Made by a program: the position numbers and the translations under genes. This document shows positions 1 to 10,335 of a DNA stretch of 64,000 nt, one piece after another. Each line of letters opens with the position of its first letter. Within the stretch, counting starts at the first letter, position 1. The notes beneath the pieces are model-generated. The model made no database searches. It saw nothing but the letters and a program-made list of their open reading frames with translations, and was not told where the DNA came from. This stretch comes from Callorhinus ursinus (lineage: Eukaryota; Chordata; Mammalia; Carnivora; Otariidae): NCBI RefSeq assembly GCF_003265705.1, contig NW_020312903.1:23562194-23626193 (forward strand), in the 5' to 3' direction.

Positions 1-470
1 CTCCTGTTCAGTTGCTTCCTCAAATATTAGAGTGAAGCCCTGGTTTTAGCTTTGTAGATATGTACGGACAGACGCCGTTCTGGTTTGTGGCTATGCTTCC
101 TGGAGGTCGGTCTGGATGCTGCTCAGATCATGCTAATTTGCCTGTGAAGAAATTCTACAGAATTGGATTCACCCACCAAGTATGTGGTGTCAGTGTATCT
201 TGGTTCTCAAATGGTCGATAGAAAGCTCAGGTTTAAGTTGTCCTTTAAGACGTCAGTTTGACTGTACTAGTGCCTCACAAGTTGATATTTTTGCTGGAAT
301 GCAGACAATACTATATTTACCATATAATATATTATCAGCTCTCCTATATCTCAGTCAATTTACATAATTTAAAATAGAACATCTTATTAAAAACATCTAG
401 ATATACACAGATTAGGAAACGCTTACAACATACAAATACACAAACTAGAAATAAATCTTTAGCATACTGG

Positions 471-478
471 TATATACA
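471..478 (-). promoter_or_regulatory. Second Pumilio-type motif TGTATATA in SYT1 3'UTR
   Basis: The plus strand shows TATATACA, which is TGTATATA in the SYT1 mRNA sense, the optimal Pumilio site. It lies about 270 nt after the stop codon and about 210 nt downstream of the first motif. Function is inferred from motif and location only. Confidence 0.4.
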
Positions 479-687
479 ACAGTGTGATACAATAAATAAT
501 TTCAGTCATGCTCTATCTACACATCATATTGCTTAAAAGAAGAGTAGATTTGGAGGGCAGTGGCATGATGAAGGACTTAGGGGCTCTCTACATTTAAATT
601 TGTGCAAATTAAAACAGGATTTGAAGTACCACTGAATTGTGTTAGGAATGCATGGCTGGATAGATGAAAGGACCCATATTACTGAGG

Positions 688-695
688 TATTTACA
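688..695 (-). promoter_or_regulatory. Pumilio-type motif TGTAAATA in SYT1 3'UTR
   Basis: On the minus strand the sequence reads CTGTAAATACC, a perfect TGTANATA Pumilio recognition element about 50 nt after the stop codon. PUM1/PUM2 binding to this 8-mer and mRNA repression are established. Use at this site is inference, since an 8-mer also occurs by chance in AT-rich UTRs. Confidence 0.45.
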
Positions 696-746
696 GATAC
701 TGGCTAAAGAGCACTATGTGGGCAAACGCAGAAAGGCTTCTTTCCT

Positions 747-977
<231 letters not shown>

Positions 978-1164
978 TTAATCACCCTACCCTCTTACAA
1001 AGCTGCCTTGAGAGCTAAGCAACTGGAAATAAGAACCAGTCTGAAAACACCGGGCCAAGACTGAAAATGACTTCAATGTGAAAACCTGAGTCCAATCCCC
1101 CTTTCACCATTATGATGTCACCGTCATCACCGTCTTCAGCTTCAAAATACTGAATACACATTAA

Positions 1165-1262
1165 ATTTTTTCAGGTATTTGGCACAATTCTTTTACATGA
1201 ACTACTCAGTTACTTCTCACAATAGATCCTATTAATATTGCCATTACACAAAGAAGATGCCG
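1165..1262 (-). repeat. Probable MIR fragment (antisense)
   Basis: The order 'GGTATTTGGCACAATTC..TTACATGAACTACTCAGTTAC..CACAATAGATCCTATTAATATTGCCATT' follows the reverse complement of the MIR core and tail. It is strongly diverged, as expected of a mammal-wide SINE. Confidence 0.45.
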
Positions 1263-2823
1263 TGAAGTCCCCGGCCTGGGGTCATGTAAGGAACGAGTGG
1301 GTTGGTTTTCACAGTCTGTGCTATATATACTCCACCATGCCTTCTGTCTTTGTCAACTGTGTCCACCTCTAAGTCCATTTGTTTCAACTGTCTCATCAGC
1401 AAGATTTCTGGCATTGGTATTCAGTATAATAATCACATAATTATTGTGAGTATTAAATGTAACAATAGAATGAAAATCTTTAAAAAGTAATAACTAAAGA
1501 TAATTTCCCCATTTATACATTTTCTCAATAAACATTTGCTGAGTAACTGTTGCATATCCAGCGCTGATCTCAAATGGAAATAACCTTTTAGGCCACACAA
1601 GATTTACTTCAGTTATCCCATTACATTGTGAGAGTTTATTTAATAACTTACTTTTTAGAACTGCCTGAATCAACGAAAGCAAACCCCCGCCATTATGATA
1701 TGAAAGACACACTTTTTGAAAGCACATTTTAGTTCTGCTTCCTAAGTAATGGATTTGCTTAGTCAAAATATGTGATGGCTCTAATCTAGAAACTGAGTGC
1801 AGAGATAAAGGAAGAGTTTAGAATAAAGTATAATGCATAACATTTGGTGGCCAGAGTTAAAAGGAACGGAAAATGTAATGATGGAAGCCAGGGCCAAATG
1901 AAGCTCCTGCTGAGTTCTGGCCCTTTCATGGACTTTGTACTCTGAGGACTGCATTATTGTACCAGTGTGCTAAGAGATGGCACCCACAGACAGCTTCACA
2001 GCAGAGAAAATGACCGCTCTTGAAAGTGGAATTTGGAATGTAAAATGCAACACATTGGCAATAAAGGAAACAAACCATCTTCCCTTGTGCAGCCTTGGAG
2101 AGATTCCATTATCAAGGGCGTCATCTATCCACTGGATGGTATTTGGAACAGAGAACAGAATCACTTTGGTTCTCAGAAAAATTCTCAGAACTTTTCCCAA
2201 GCAAATTCATCAGGATGAAATCATATTGTAGGGAATGGGGGGTAGGAGTTAATTAGGGACATTATGCACAAAGGTAAAATGGGGTTTTTGGAGGTTGGAG
2301 TAAATGGTTGGAGTAGGTTTTGATTATTTCATCTAGGAAGGGACTGATTGATAGTACTCAAGACAATCTCCTTCTAAAGGCCTTGGATTAATTTTTTGCA
2401 GCTGCATATGTAGTTTATACATTTGCAGGTTATAACATTTACATGTACTTTTGGAAATCAGCATATTTTGCTCATAATATATTTCACAGGGATAGAGACA
2501 GATAGAAACCAGATAATCTTATAACCTCAGAATAAAGGAAACCCAGACCCCTATTTTCGTATGTAAAATGCTCAACTGTTTCTCTAGGAAAACTAGGAAA
2601 GCAGTCTCCTGGGGAAAACTAAAAAAGAAAAGAGAAGAAGAAAAAGGAAAAGGACAAACTGACAAGAAGCTGAGAAAGACAAGGGACGCAGTCGAAGGTG
2701 GGCTCTTTATCGCCGCACCTAACGTAATCCGTGATGGGTTCAGATTCTCTCTGTCCTGACAGAAGACTCTAAAATGCTGCCCCAGAAACCCAGCATAGGT
2801 CTTGTTTTTAATGTGCTTCATTT

Positions 2824-3037
2824 ATTTTTAAGATTTTATTTATTTGAGGGAGAGAGGGCGTGCATGGCCCACGAGGGCAGGTCGGGGAGGCAGGGGAGGC
2901 CGGCAGAGGCAGAGGGAGAGGTGAGCCGACTCCCCGCGGAGCAGGGAGCCTGATGCGGGACTCGATCCCAGGAGCCCAGAGATCATGACCTGAGCCCAAG
3001 TCAGAGGCTTAAGCAACTGAGCCACCCAGGCGTCCCT
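2824..3037 (-). mobile_element. Carnivora tRNA-derived SINE (antisense)
   Basis: On the plus strand: T/A-rich tail complement 'TTTAAGATTTTATTTATTTG', a GA-rich middle, 'GAGCAGGGAGCCTGATG', then the tRNA-related head complement 'AACTGAGCCACCCAGGCG'. It is full length at about 210 bp. A short direct repeat CTTCATTT flanks it (2816-2823 and 3038-3045), consistent with a TSD. The body holds several intact CpGs, suggesting moderate age. Confidence 0.93.
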
Positions 3038-3814
3038 CTTCATTTTTAATATATTTACATTTGCTGCAATTTATAGTTGTAAAAGAACATTTCCTTTTTT
3101 TTTTAAAATAGGTGTAGAATTGTAGCTCAAAGAAAATTTACAATAGGATTTTTCATCACAATACCCCGCCTTGTATTGTTTTGCAGTATTAAAAAACAAA
3201 ACTCCAGGAGGCGTTAAGTTTCCATAGGAGTAAGTTCTTAGAACTCAAAAAAGAGTTCACTGAACAAATATTGCAAAATAAATTGGAGAAAATTGGGTAT
3301 CTTGGGGGGTCGCCAGTGGATCCAAAGCAGTGACCCCACTGGTTCAGGCTAGTAAACAGGTGACTGGGGACAGGGGATCAGTGTCCTCTGCAATGTCATT
3401 TACTTATATAACAACTGTTGAAAGTAAGTATGTGCAGTTTACTACCACGTGAAAATGTGCACGAGAAAGGTTATATAAATCCCATTAAGTGATGTGAAAA
3501 TGGTGGACTGCCGGTGATTTTTAAAGAACTGCCCCATACAATACAGTAAGTAGCTCCTGGCCACATGTAGCTATATAAATTGAAGTAAATTAAAATTAAT
3601 AAAGTTCCTGGATCACACTAGTGGCTGACGTGCTCATTACCTACTTGCGGCTGGTGACTACTGTATTGGACCACACAGATGATAAAACATTTCCATCCTC
3701 ACAGAGAGTTCTAGTAGACAGCACTGTTTCATATATTGTTTTAATTTTATTGTTAGATCTATTTCCTAATAAAGTGTTAATTTGACAAAGAGACAAAATT
3801 AACAGTGTGAATAG

Positions 3815-3975
3815 TAATGGTGATGGGAACCATTTACTGAGTGTTCCCCGTTCCAAGGGCTTTTATATGCATAATCTCTACACTTGATCTTAGCCAAAAG
3901 GCTGAGAAGCGATATATGCATAATCTCTTTGATGTGGATTCTATTATTCCTATTTTATATGTGAGGAGATTCTAA
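3815..3975 (-). repeat. MIR (antisense), interrupted by a U2 fragment
   Basis: 'CCATTTACTGAGTGTTCC..' through 'GGCTTTTATATGCATAATC' and then 'GATGTGGATTCTATTATTCC' to 'TTTTATATGTGAGGAGA' follows the reversed MIR consensus once the U2 insert and one copy of the duplication (3878-3928 region) are removed. A second MIR in the opposite direction follows directly. Confidence 0.65.
3878..3913 (-). pseudogene. U2 snRNA 5' fragment (nt 1-36), retroposed
   Basis: On the minus strand, 35 of 36 nt match the 5' end of U2 snRNA, from ATCGCTTCTC to CAAGTGTAG. The one change, G to A at nt 11, destroys a CpG. The insert is flanked by a perfect 16-bp duplication TATATGCATAATCTCT (3864-3879 and 3913-3928). 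Two bases overlap the insert on the left and one on the right. There is no poly(A). This is the 3'-truncated type of snRNA retropseudogene made by L1 reverse transcriptase. It is far too short to be a functional U2. Confidence 0.93.
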
Positions 3976-4112
3976 GCCTCGGTTTCCTTATATATAAAAT
4001 TGGGATAATAACCTCTCTCATAAGGTTACTGTAAAGACGCAATGAGATTATGTATGTAAAGTGCTTAAATTGGGCCTAGGCTCATAATAAATATACAATA
4101 AATGTAGCTATT
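3976..4112 (+). repeat. MIR 3' half (sense)
   Basis: 'CCTCGGTTTCCTTATATATAAAATTGGGATAATAA' and 'AGTGCTTAAATTGGGCCTAGGCTCATAATAAATA' follow the 3' half of MIR in the sense direction. With the preceding antisense MIR it forms a diverged head-to-head pair. Confidence 0.75.
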
Positions 4113-5111
4113 ATATTAGCTTTCTTCATGGGATAAAGGTATGATTTGTTCTTAAGATACTGTACTCTAAATTAGATTCTAGATTAAAGTAAAAATAAAG
4201 AATATTTCCTGATGTTTCACATTCTGGACCTTTAGAAATTTCCATGGTGTACTTTTGATGCCTACCCTTCATTTCTCCTTCATGTTGTGGGTAAACTTTT
4301 ATAGGACTGAGAAGATAGACCCATATCAATTATTTAATAAAATGTAAAAGTAGTGTTGCTTTAAGGCATCTGTCTAATATCCAATATCCATTAAAGATTA
4401 GCAAGAAATAGCCAATAGTTATTGGATGTAAACTTTGAGGTCCAATAGTCTCATTATGGATAGAAGGTAAGAGAACCTAAAATTATTTAAAAATTGCTAA
4501 ATCATAAGATCATATACCATTATTGTGGCTACATGTAGCATCCTGTTTTGACAATGTTATCCACAGTTTCCTTTAATAGAATACTCCCTATCATAACAAT
4601 TATTATCTAGCAAATTAAGGTTTCATCTTTGCAAAAATATCCATCCATTCTGACTCAGAAACAGGAAGCTAAATTTAAACAATTAAAATACGACTTACTC
4701 TGATTTTTCTATTGTTAATCACCTTTTAATAATGAAAGATTAAAGATGCTGCATATTTAGCATCAACCAAAATATTTATCTTTTTTTTTTTTTGCTATAA
4801 GGCTATGATAAGGAGAATTCCATATTGTGGGCTGGGAATGAATAGTGAAAATTCATTTTCTCTTGGCCTTTTAACCTTTATGGTACTTTTTGAGTTAGCA
4901 GAGTCGTCCTGTTGATTTTCTTCTTCCTACTTTATTTCTGCTCTACAGAATGCCAGCTGTTTTTGGCTGATGAGTCAGCACATCTTGCGCTGTAAATTTC
5001 ATCATTTCCTTCTTGATGTAGCTTGAATATCAAGTGTGCATGGGAATAAGAATGGCAACTCTATTGAAGGCATGTGCACAGATAATTTACAAGGTCTGTG
5101 TCTTTCATCTA

Positions 5112-5321
<210 letters not shown>

Positions 5322-5774
5322 TCAGGAGATCAAAGATACATATTTTAGATTATAATTTAGCTTATTAAAAAACTAGAGTATTCCCAACAGAGAAATCATT
5401 TTATAGCATATATTTAATATTTTTTAAAAAAATGTAAGCCTTCTTTACTGAAAGATTTTAAGTAACCTATGGGCCAGGTTTTTTGCCATGATATCTCAAT
5501 ATTTATAGCTGGATTTAGGGGATGAGAGCTACTGTGTGCTAACGGACCAGCAACTTGGGGGAAAAAAAGTCTTGACATGCAACATTTGCCAATGTCCATG
5601 GTAGAAATACTCTCAGCGTGGCTATTTCAAGCTACTAGGTAGTTTAACAACTAGCTTACCAAAGTCCCTGAAATAATTAACAATTGGCTCTTCTGAGCTG
5701 GTAAAGTACTGGTTGCAGCATACCACTGCATGGGAATAAAACTCTTGACAGAGAAAGGACAAAGAAGCCATTTC

Positions 5775-6095
5775 ATGCATTCATTTATTCATTTACTCAA
5801 TCAATATTAGTTAAGCCCTAGTGATACAGTAGTGAATAAAACCGCTCACTGCTGTTTTCATGAGGGAACTTCAGGCTTGTTGCGGGGAGGAGACAGTAGG
5901 CTTGTAAAGAAATGAAATACATATGAAATTACAAGTTGACAAGAGTGCTCTAGAAGAACAGGCCAAGAATAGAGATAGGATTGAGAATAGCAGGGATGGT
6001 ATGGTGAGCCTAAGGTAGCAATGGAATTCTTAGATTGCTCAGGTAAGGCCTCTCTGTGGAGGTAACATTTAAACTGAGATTTGAAGGTTAAGGGA
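5775..6095 (-). repeat. L2 3' region (antisense)
   Basis: Starts with 'TTCATTCATTTACTCAATCAATATTAG', continues with 'GATACAGTAGTGAATAAAACC', and ends in 'AGGCCTCTCTGTGGAGGTAACATTTAAACTGAG'. This is the order of the reversed L2 3' end. Diverged, ancient. Confidence 0.7.
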
Positions 6096-6104
6096 GAGAA
6101 GAGG

Positions 6105-6180
6105 CCATGTGCGTGCACATGTGTGTGTGTGTGTGTGTACATGTGTGTTGCGCATGCAATGATGGGGTGGGGTGTGGCTG

Positions 6181-6221
<41 letters not shown>
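6105..6221. repeat. (TG)n and (GA)n microsatellites
   Basis: An interrupted TG/CA run lies at 6105-6152, and a (GA)n run with GCGA ends at 6189-6221. The stretch 6222-6711 to its right holds no gene or recognised repeat. Confidence 0.9.
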
Positions 6222-6222
<1 letters not shown>

Positions 6223-6711
6223 TTGATCCAGGACCTGTGCCTGATCATCCCTAGGTAGAGAGTCAGTACACATAGAGGTAATGAGAAAAGGAGCAGGATT
6301 CCCTTAGCAGTTTCCCCAAAGCCTCATTAAGTAAAGGTAAAGTAATAAGCAAATCAATGGAGGGGTAAGACAATTCCCATTTACAGTTCTCACTACTAAT
6401 GGATGAATGACTACCTTCAGGTTACTAAGAACCAATACCCAGGTTTGACAGTAAAATCTCTCTACTGTTTTCTCAAATATTTGTCCAGTTCACATGCAAT
6501 GCATATTCTTTATAGAAAAAGATCAGAAAACAATGATAAACAAGGAAAAAATTAAAAATCATCCATGATTTTACTCCCCTAAAATAATCAGTGCTAAGCC
6601 TTCTAAAATTTCTTTCCTCCCTTTTAGTATGTGTAAAGCTTGGAGAAACTTTACAGATAATCTAGTTTAAAACCCACATGCTTTTAGATAACAAACTTTC
6701 CTGGTCTGTAG

Positions 6712-7317
6712 TTTTTTCAGCACAATAAAATTCCGGTTTGTTATTGGACATGTTTACACATACATAAAACATGCCAAAACTGGCAGCAACTTCACAGACG
6801 GAAAAAAAAAAAAAAAAAAAAAAAAGGAAAAAAAGAAGAAAACTTTTATCTTTGGCCTTTTTAACCATCTCATACAAACCAGCTGTTTATAGTACAGCTA
6901 AGTGCATACACAAGAAATGTTACTGTAATTCTCGAAGATTGTTTTGTTTGTGTGTGTGTGCGTGTTTTTACAGCTTTTTCTCCTTTGAGATTGTAATGAA
7001 CGTGGTCACACTACAAGTAGAGTCAGAAGTAGGACAGAGAATGCCCCGAAGGCTGGCTTGTTTATCCAAAATTAAAAATGGCTGACCCCAACAATATGTA
7101 CAGAACATACAGTGTAAATAAAGATTACACACACATTTTCCGTTCTAAGTATTTTTAAGAGAAAAGCAGGGCCTTGGAAATGTTGGTTCTCTTTTTCTTC
7201 TCCGCGGCAAATTCACGTTGTGGTTTGGGTTGTGTGGGAGGGAGCACGTGGGACTCTTTCCTGGGTGACCCCGTGTAGATTCGGAGACTGGACGTAGAGG
7301 GTAAATTGGTCATGGCC

Positions 7318-7359
<42 letters not shown>

Positions 7360-7640
7360 GTGTCTAGTCATCCTCACTGGTCTGCTTCTTGGCGTCACCA
7401 TCATCCCTCTCATCTTCAGCTGCCTGTTCGCCTGCAGCCGCCTAGCCTCCTCATCTTCATATCTCTGCTCTCTTCCTCACCATCGTCTTCCTCTTCCTCC
7501 TCTTCCCCACGCACCTCATTGCTGGCTGCCAGTTCCCTCTTTCTCAGCTTTCCCATGAGCAGCTGCGTCTCTTTCATTCCCCGCCTCCTTTCCGCAGAGG
7601 CGGAGATCCCGCCGCGGGTGTTCCGCACTGAGGAGCGGGC
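6712..7640 (-). pseudogene. Processed pseudogene of prothymosin alpha
   Basis: Minus strand. PTMA encodes a small, highly acidic nuclear protein. The 3'UTR is complete by my recall of the mammalian transcript. Recognisable pieces are 'GGGGTCAGCCATTTTTAAT', 'GCATTCTCTGTCCTACTTC', 'TTTGTATGAGATGGTTAAAA', 'GGCCAAAGATAAAAG' and the terminal 'GGAATTTTATTGTGCTG', followed by a short A-run (T's at 6712-6717). The coding part ends 'AAGAAGCAGACCAGTGAGGATGACTAG' in sense, interrupted here as AAGAAGCAGACC / GAGGATGACTAG, with the stop at 7364-7366. Upstream are the acidic run (7470-7510) and 'GAGACGCAGCTGCTCATGG'. The frame is broken between the acidic run and the C terminus by small indels. Two 3'UTR homopolymers have expanded (A's at 6802-6826, T's at 7321-7358). 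No introns, so it is retroposed. The 5' limit and TSD are unresolved. The 175-codon plus-strand ORF here is an artefact. Confidence 0.9.
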
Positions 7641-7770
7641 GATCCCACGCAGCGCCTTACAAACAACGCGAGAGGTGGACGCGCTGGTGAGCGTGCTGCC
7701 GGAGTCCGTGGCTGCCACGGTGGCCGCGCGAGGCAGCAGCCGGACACCGGAACAAGGCGAAGATGCCTTT
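7560..7770. promoter_or_regulatory. CpG-dense block beside the PTMA retrocopy
   Basis: I count about 25 CpG dinucleotides in roughly 210 bp, against very few in the surrounding intron. It may be the N-terminal codons plus GC-rich 5'UTR of the PTMA retrocopy: a weak match to the GACACC..GAGATC region of the N-terminus can be argued near 7600-7630. The part above 7640 could not be aligned to anything. It could also be a small intragenic CpG island. No TATA box or conserved promoter motif was recognised. Confidence 0.5.
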
Positions 7771-7824
7771 TTTAGAGCAGCCAGTGGGGCCGGAACAGGT
7801 TGTTTGTATCTTCCTCTTCCTATC

Positions 7825-7935
7825 CGCCAGTAGAACATTAACTCCTGTAGGACAGAAACTTTGCCTGCAGTGTTCGCTAACTGAATTTACTAAACAATGC
7901 CTGGCGCTATTCAGTTTTTGTCGAATGAGTAAGTG
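7825..7935 (+). repeat. L2 3' end (sense)
   Basis: 'TAGAACATTAACTCCTGTAGGACAG', 'ACTTTGCCTGCAGTGTTCGCT' and 'AATGCCTGGCGCTATTCAG' follow the L2 3' terminal consensus. 7936-8590 to its right holds no gene or named repeat that I can recognise. Confidence 0.6.
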
Positions 7936-8589
7936 GAATTTACTTAGGGTCTAGTAATGTGGATCTCCTTACTCTTAGTGCAGTCATCTTCCATTGTCCC
8001 AAAGCCCATGTTACTTGGATATGTGTAGGTTGGGGTTTTCGTTTTTGTTTTTAATGCTGCATCCGCTCAAGGGGTTTGTAATGAAGATTTTCAACATAAG
8101 ATTTTCAACCAGACCTAGAGATGAGGAACCAGCTCCTTTAACTAAATAGTTGATCAATTAAACAAATCACTGTAAATAATTGCAAATGAAGGGGGAAAAA
8201 TGGCTTTTTTTCACCCATAAACCATCTTGCTCTTCACAACTAATACTGATTTTTGGGTCTGAGATCTTGTTTGCTTAAGAAGTTCCCTGGCTCCTCCGTC
8301 CAAACCCCTTGTATATTTACAAAGATGGGCAAGTTTCCAGTTGCTTTTTGGCACTGACTGAATACCCAAATACTAAATACCCATAAACCAATGTTTATGC
8401 CTCCTATGTTCATGTGGTGAAACTTATCAGCCTAAGTAAGGTATAGCTTTTCTCAAGAGATGCACGATGACTACGTGTTTATTCATTTAACACAGTAAAT
8501 GACAAGAAAATTCCTGTGCACCTGCCATTTGAGTAAGCAAATTAAAAACCCAACAAGATAATTTCAGATTCAGATATAAGTTCTGATGT

Positions 8590-8860
8590 GATGTGATTAA
8601 TGCCTTGGGGAGAACAAGGTAATTTAGAAAGGGAGCTCCGCAAAGTCCTCATTGAGGAGGCCAGGTTTGAGCTAAGAACCAAATGACAGGAAGGAGCCAG
8701 TCATTTGAAGATGTGGAGGAAGCTTATATCAGCCAGAAGGAACAGGACACACAAAGGCCCTAAGGTGCACATCCGTCTGCATGTTTGTGGAGCAAGAAGA
8801 AAGCAAGGGGGAGAGAGGTAGCTGGTGAAGTCAGAGAGGTCACTGCTGACCTGTCACTTT
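8590..8860 (-). repeat. L2-associated ancient repeat (antisense)
   Basis: 'CTCATTGAGGAGGCCAGGTTTGAGCTAAGA', 'CACAAAGGCCCTAAGGTG' and 'GTGGAGCAAGAAG..GGGGGAGAGAGGTAGCTGGTGAAGTCAGAGAGG' keep the order of the common mammalian repeat found next to L2 3' ends. Exact family not certain. Confidence 0.55.
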
Positions 8861-8904
8861 CGTAAGCAGAATCTGCCAGTTCTGACAGTGATTCCAAGAT
8901 ATTC

Positions 8905-10335
8905 TATAATGTCTCAACTTCACTGAGATAGTTGACACATAACGCTATAAGGTGTGCAGTGTGATGATTTCATATACATACGTATTGTGTAGTGATCACC
9001 ACAAGAAGTTTAGTTAACACATCTGTCATCTCACATTATTACAATATTTGTGTGTGTGTGTGTTGAGATCATTTACACTCTACTCTTTAGCAACTTTCAG
9101 TTAAACAATACAGCATTGCCAACTGTAGTTACCATACCACGTACTAGATCTCCAGAACTCACTCATCTGATAAGTTTGTACCCTTTGATCAACATGTCCT
9201 CTTTTCCCTCACCCCCTAGCTTGGCACCATCCTCTTCTCTGTTTTCTATGAGTTTGGAATTTATTTTTTTTATTTTTTAAATATTTATTTTATTTACTTG
9301 AGAGAGAGTGAGAGAGAGCACAGAGGGAGAGGCAGACTCCCTTCTGAGCAGAGAGCCTGATGTGGGGTCCATCCCAGGACCCCTGGATCATGACCTCAAC
9401 CAAAGGCAGATGCTTAACCAACTGAGCAACCTAGGCGGCACCCCTATGAGTTTGGAATAAAAAAAAAATAGAGTCCACATATGAGGGAGGTAATGCAGAA
9501 TTTGTCTGTCTCTGTCTGACTTACTTCACTTAGCATAATGCCCTTAAGGACCATCCATGTTGGTGCAAATGGCAGGATTTCCTTCTTTTTTATGGCTGAA
9601 TAATTTAAATTTATATATATTACATTTTTGTCTTAGAATACTATGAATAATAATAATATTTGGATTATTTTATTTTATATGAATTTATTGTATGTATTAT
9701 ATATATCCATACCACATCTTCTTTATCCATTCATCCATCAGTAGACACCTAGGTTGTGTCCACATCTTGGCTATTGTGAATAATGTTGCAATGAATATAG
9801 GCATGCAGATCTCTCTTTGAGATAGTGATTTCATTTCCCTTAGGTGTATGCCCAGAAATGGGATTGCTGGATCATAGGGTAGTTCTCTTTTTGAATTTTT
9901 AAGGAACCTCCATGCTGTTTTCCATAGTGGCTGCACCAGTTTGCATTCCCACCAATGGTGCATGAGGGTTCTCTTTTCTCCACATCCTAGCAAGTGCTTG
10001 TTACTGCTTGCCTTTTTGATAATAGCCATTCTTAAGAGGTGTGAGGTGATATCTCATTGTGGCTTTGACTGGCATCTCCCTGATGATTAGTAAAGTTGAG
10101 GCTCTGTTCAGGTACCTGTTGGCCATTTGTATGTCTTCTCTTGAAAAATGTTTATTTAGATCCTCTGTCCATTTTTAATCAGAAAATTATTATGTTGCTA
10201 TTAAGATGTATGAGTTCCTTAAATATTTTGGATATTAGCCCTTATCTAATATAGTTTGCAAATGTTTTCTCACATTCCATAGGTTGTTAGAGATCTTGTT
10301 CTTTATCACCTTTTCTGCCTGGATAAGTTTTGACT
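8905..10335 (-). mobile_element. L1 3' part with ORF2 C-terminal relic (antisense), split by a SINE
   Basis: The left part is L1 3'UTR ('GATAGTTGACACATAACGCTATAAGG', 'ATCACCACAAGAAGTTTAGTTAAC'). The minus-strand frame at 9697-10029 encodes a late ORF2 segment: FLKNSKRELPYDPAIPFLG, a later [16 protein letters not shown] and [11 protein letters not shown], which are typical of the ORF2 C-terminal domain. The copy is degraded and 5'-truncated. A Carnivora SINE sits inside at 9261-9443. An AT-rich expansion occupies about 9600-9700. Not functional. Confidence 0.9.
9261..9443 (-). mobile_element. Carnivora SINE nested in L1 (antisense)
   Basis: A/T tail complement, GA-rich middle, 'GATCATGACCTCAACC' and the head complement 'AACTGAGCAACCTAGGCGG'. 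A perfect 15-bp TSD CTATGAGTTTGGAAT lies at 9246-9260 and 9444-9458, so this SINE is younger than the host L1. Confidence 0.95.

Larger units (their letters stand above)
1..746 (-). other. SYT1: SYT1 3'UTR (partial)
   Basis: Sequence immediately downstream of the SYT1 stop codon on the minus strand. It is AT-rich, shows no long ORF and no recognised transposon, and lacks an AATAAA (TTTATT on the plus strand) in the part present. The poly(A) site therefore probably lies beyond the left edge, consistent with the long 3'UTR known for mammalian SYT1. It contains two TGTANATA motifs, listed separately. That it is transcribed is inferred from position. Confidence 0.8.

Noticed and set aside
3878..3913. 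Possible functional U2 snRNA gene
   Set aside because: Only the first 36 nt are present. The Sm site, stem-loops III-IV and PSE/DSE promoter are absent.
7306..7838. Open frames of 175 codons (plus) and 140 codons (minus)
   Set aside because: The plus-strand frame starts in a T-run and reads the antisense of the PTMA retrocopy. The minus-strand frame is its shifted, broken coding region. Neither is a gene.
9697..10029. 110-codon minus-strand frame as a gene
   Set aside because: It is the ORF2 C-terminal segment of a truncated L1.
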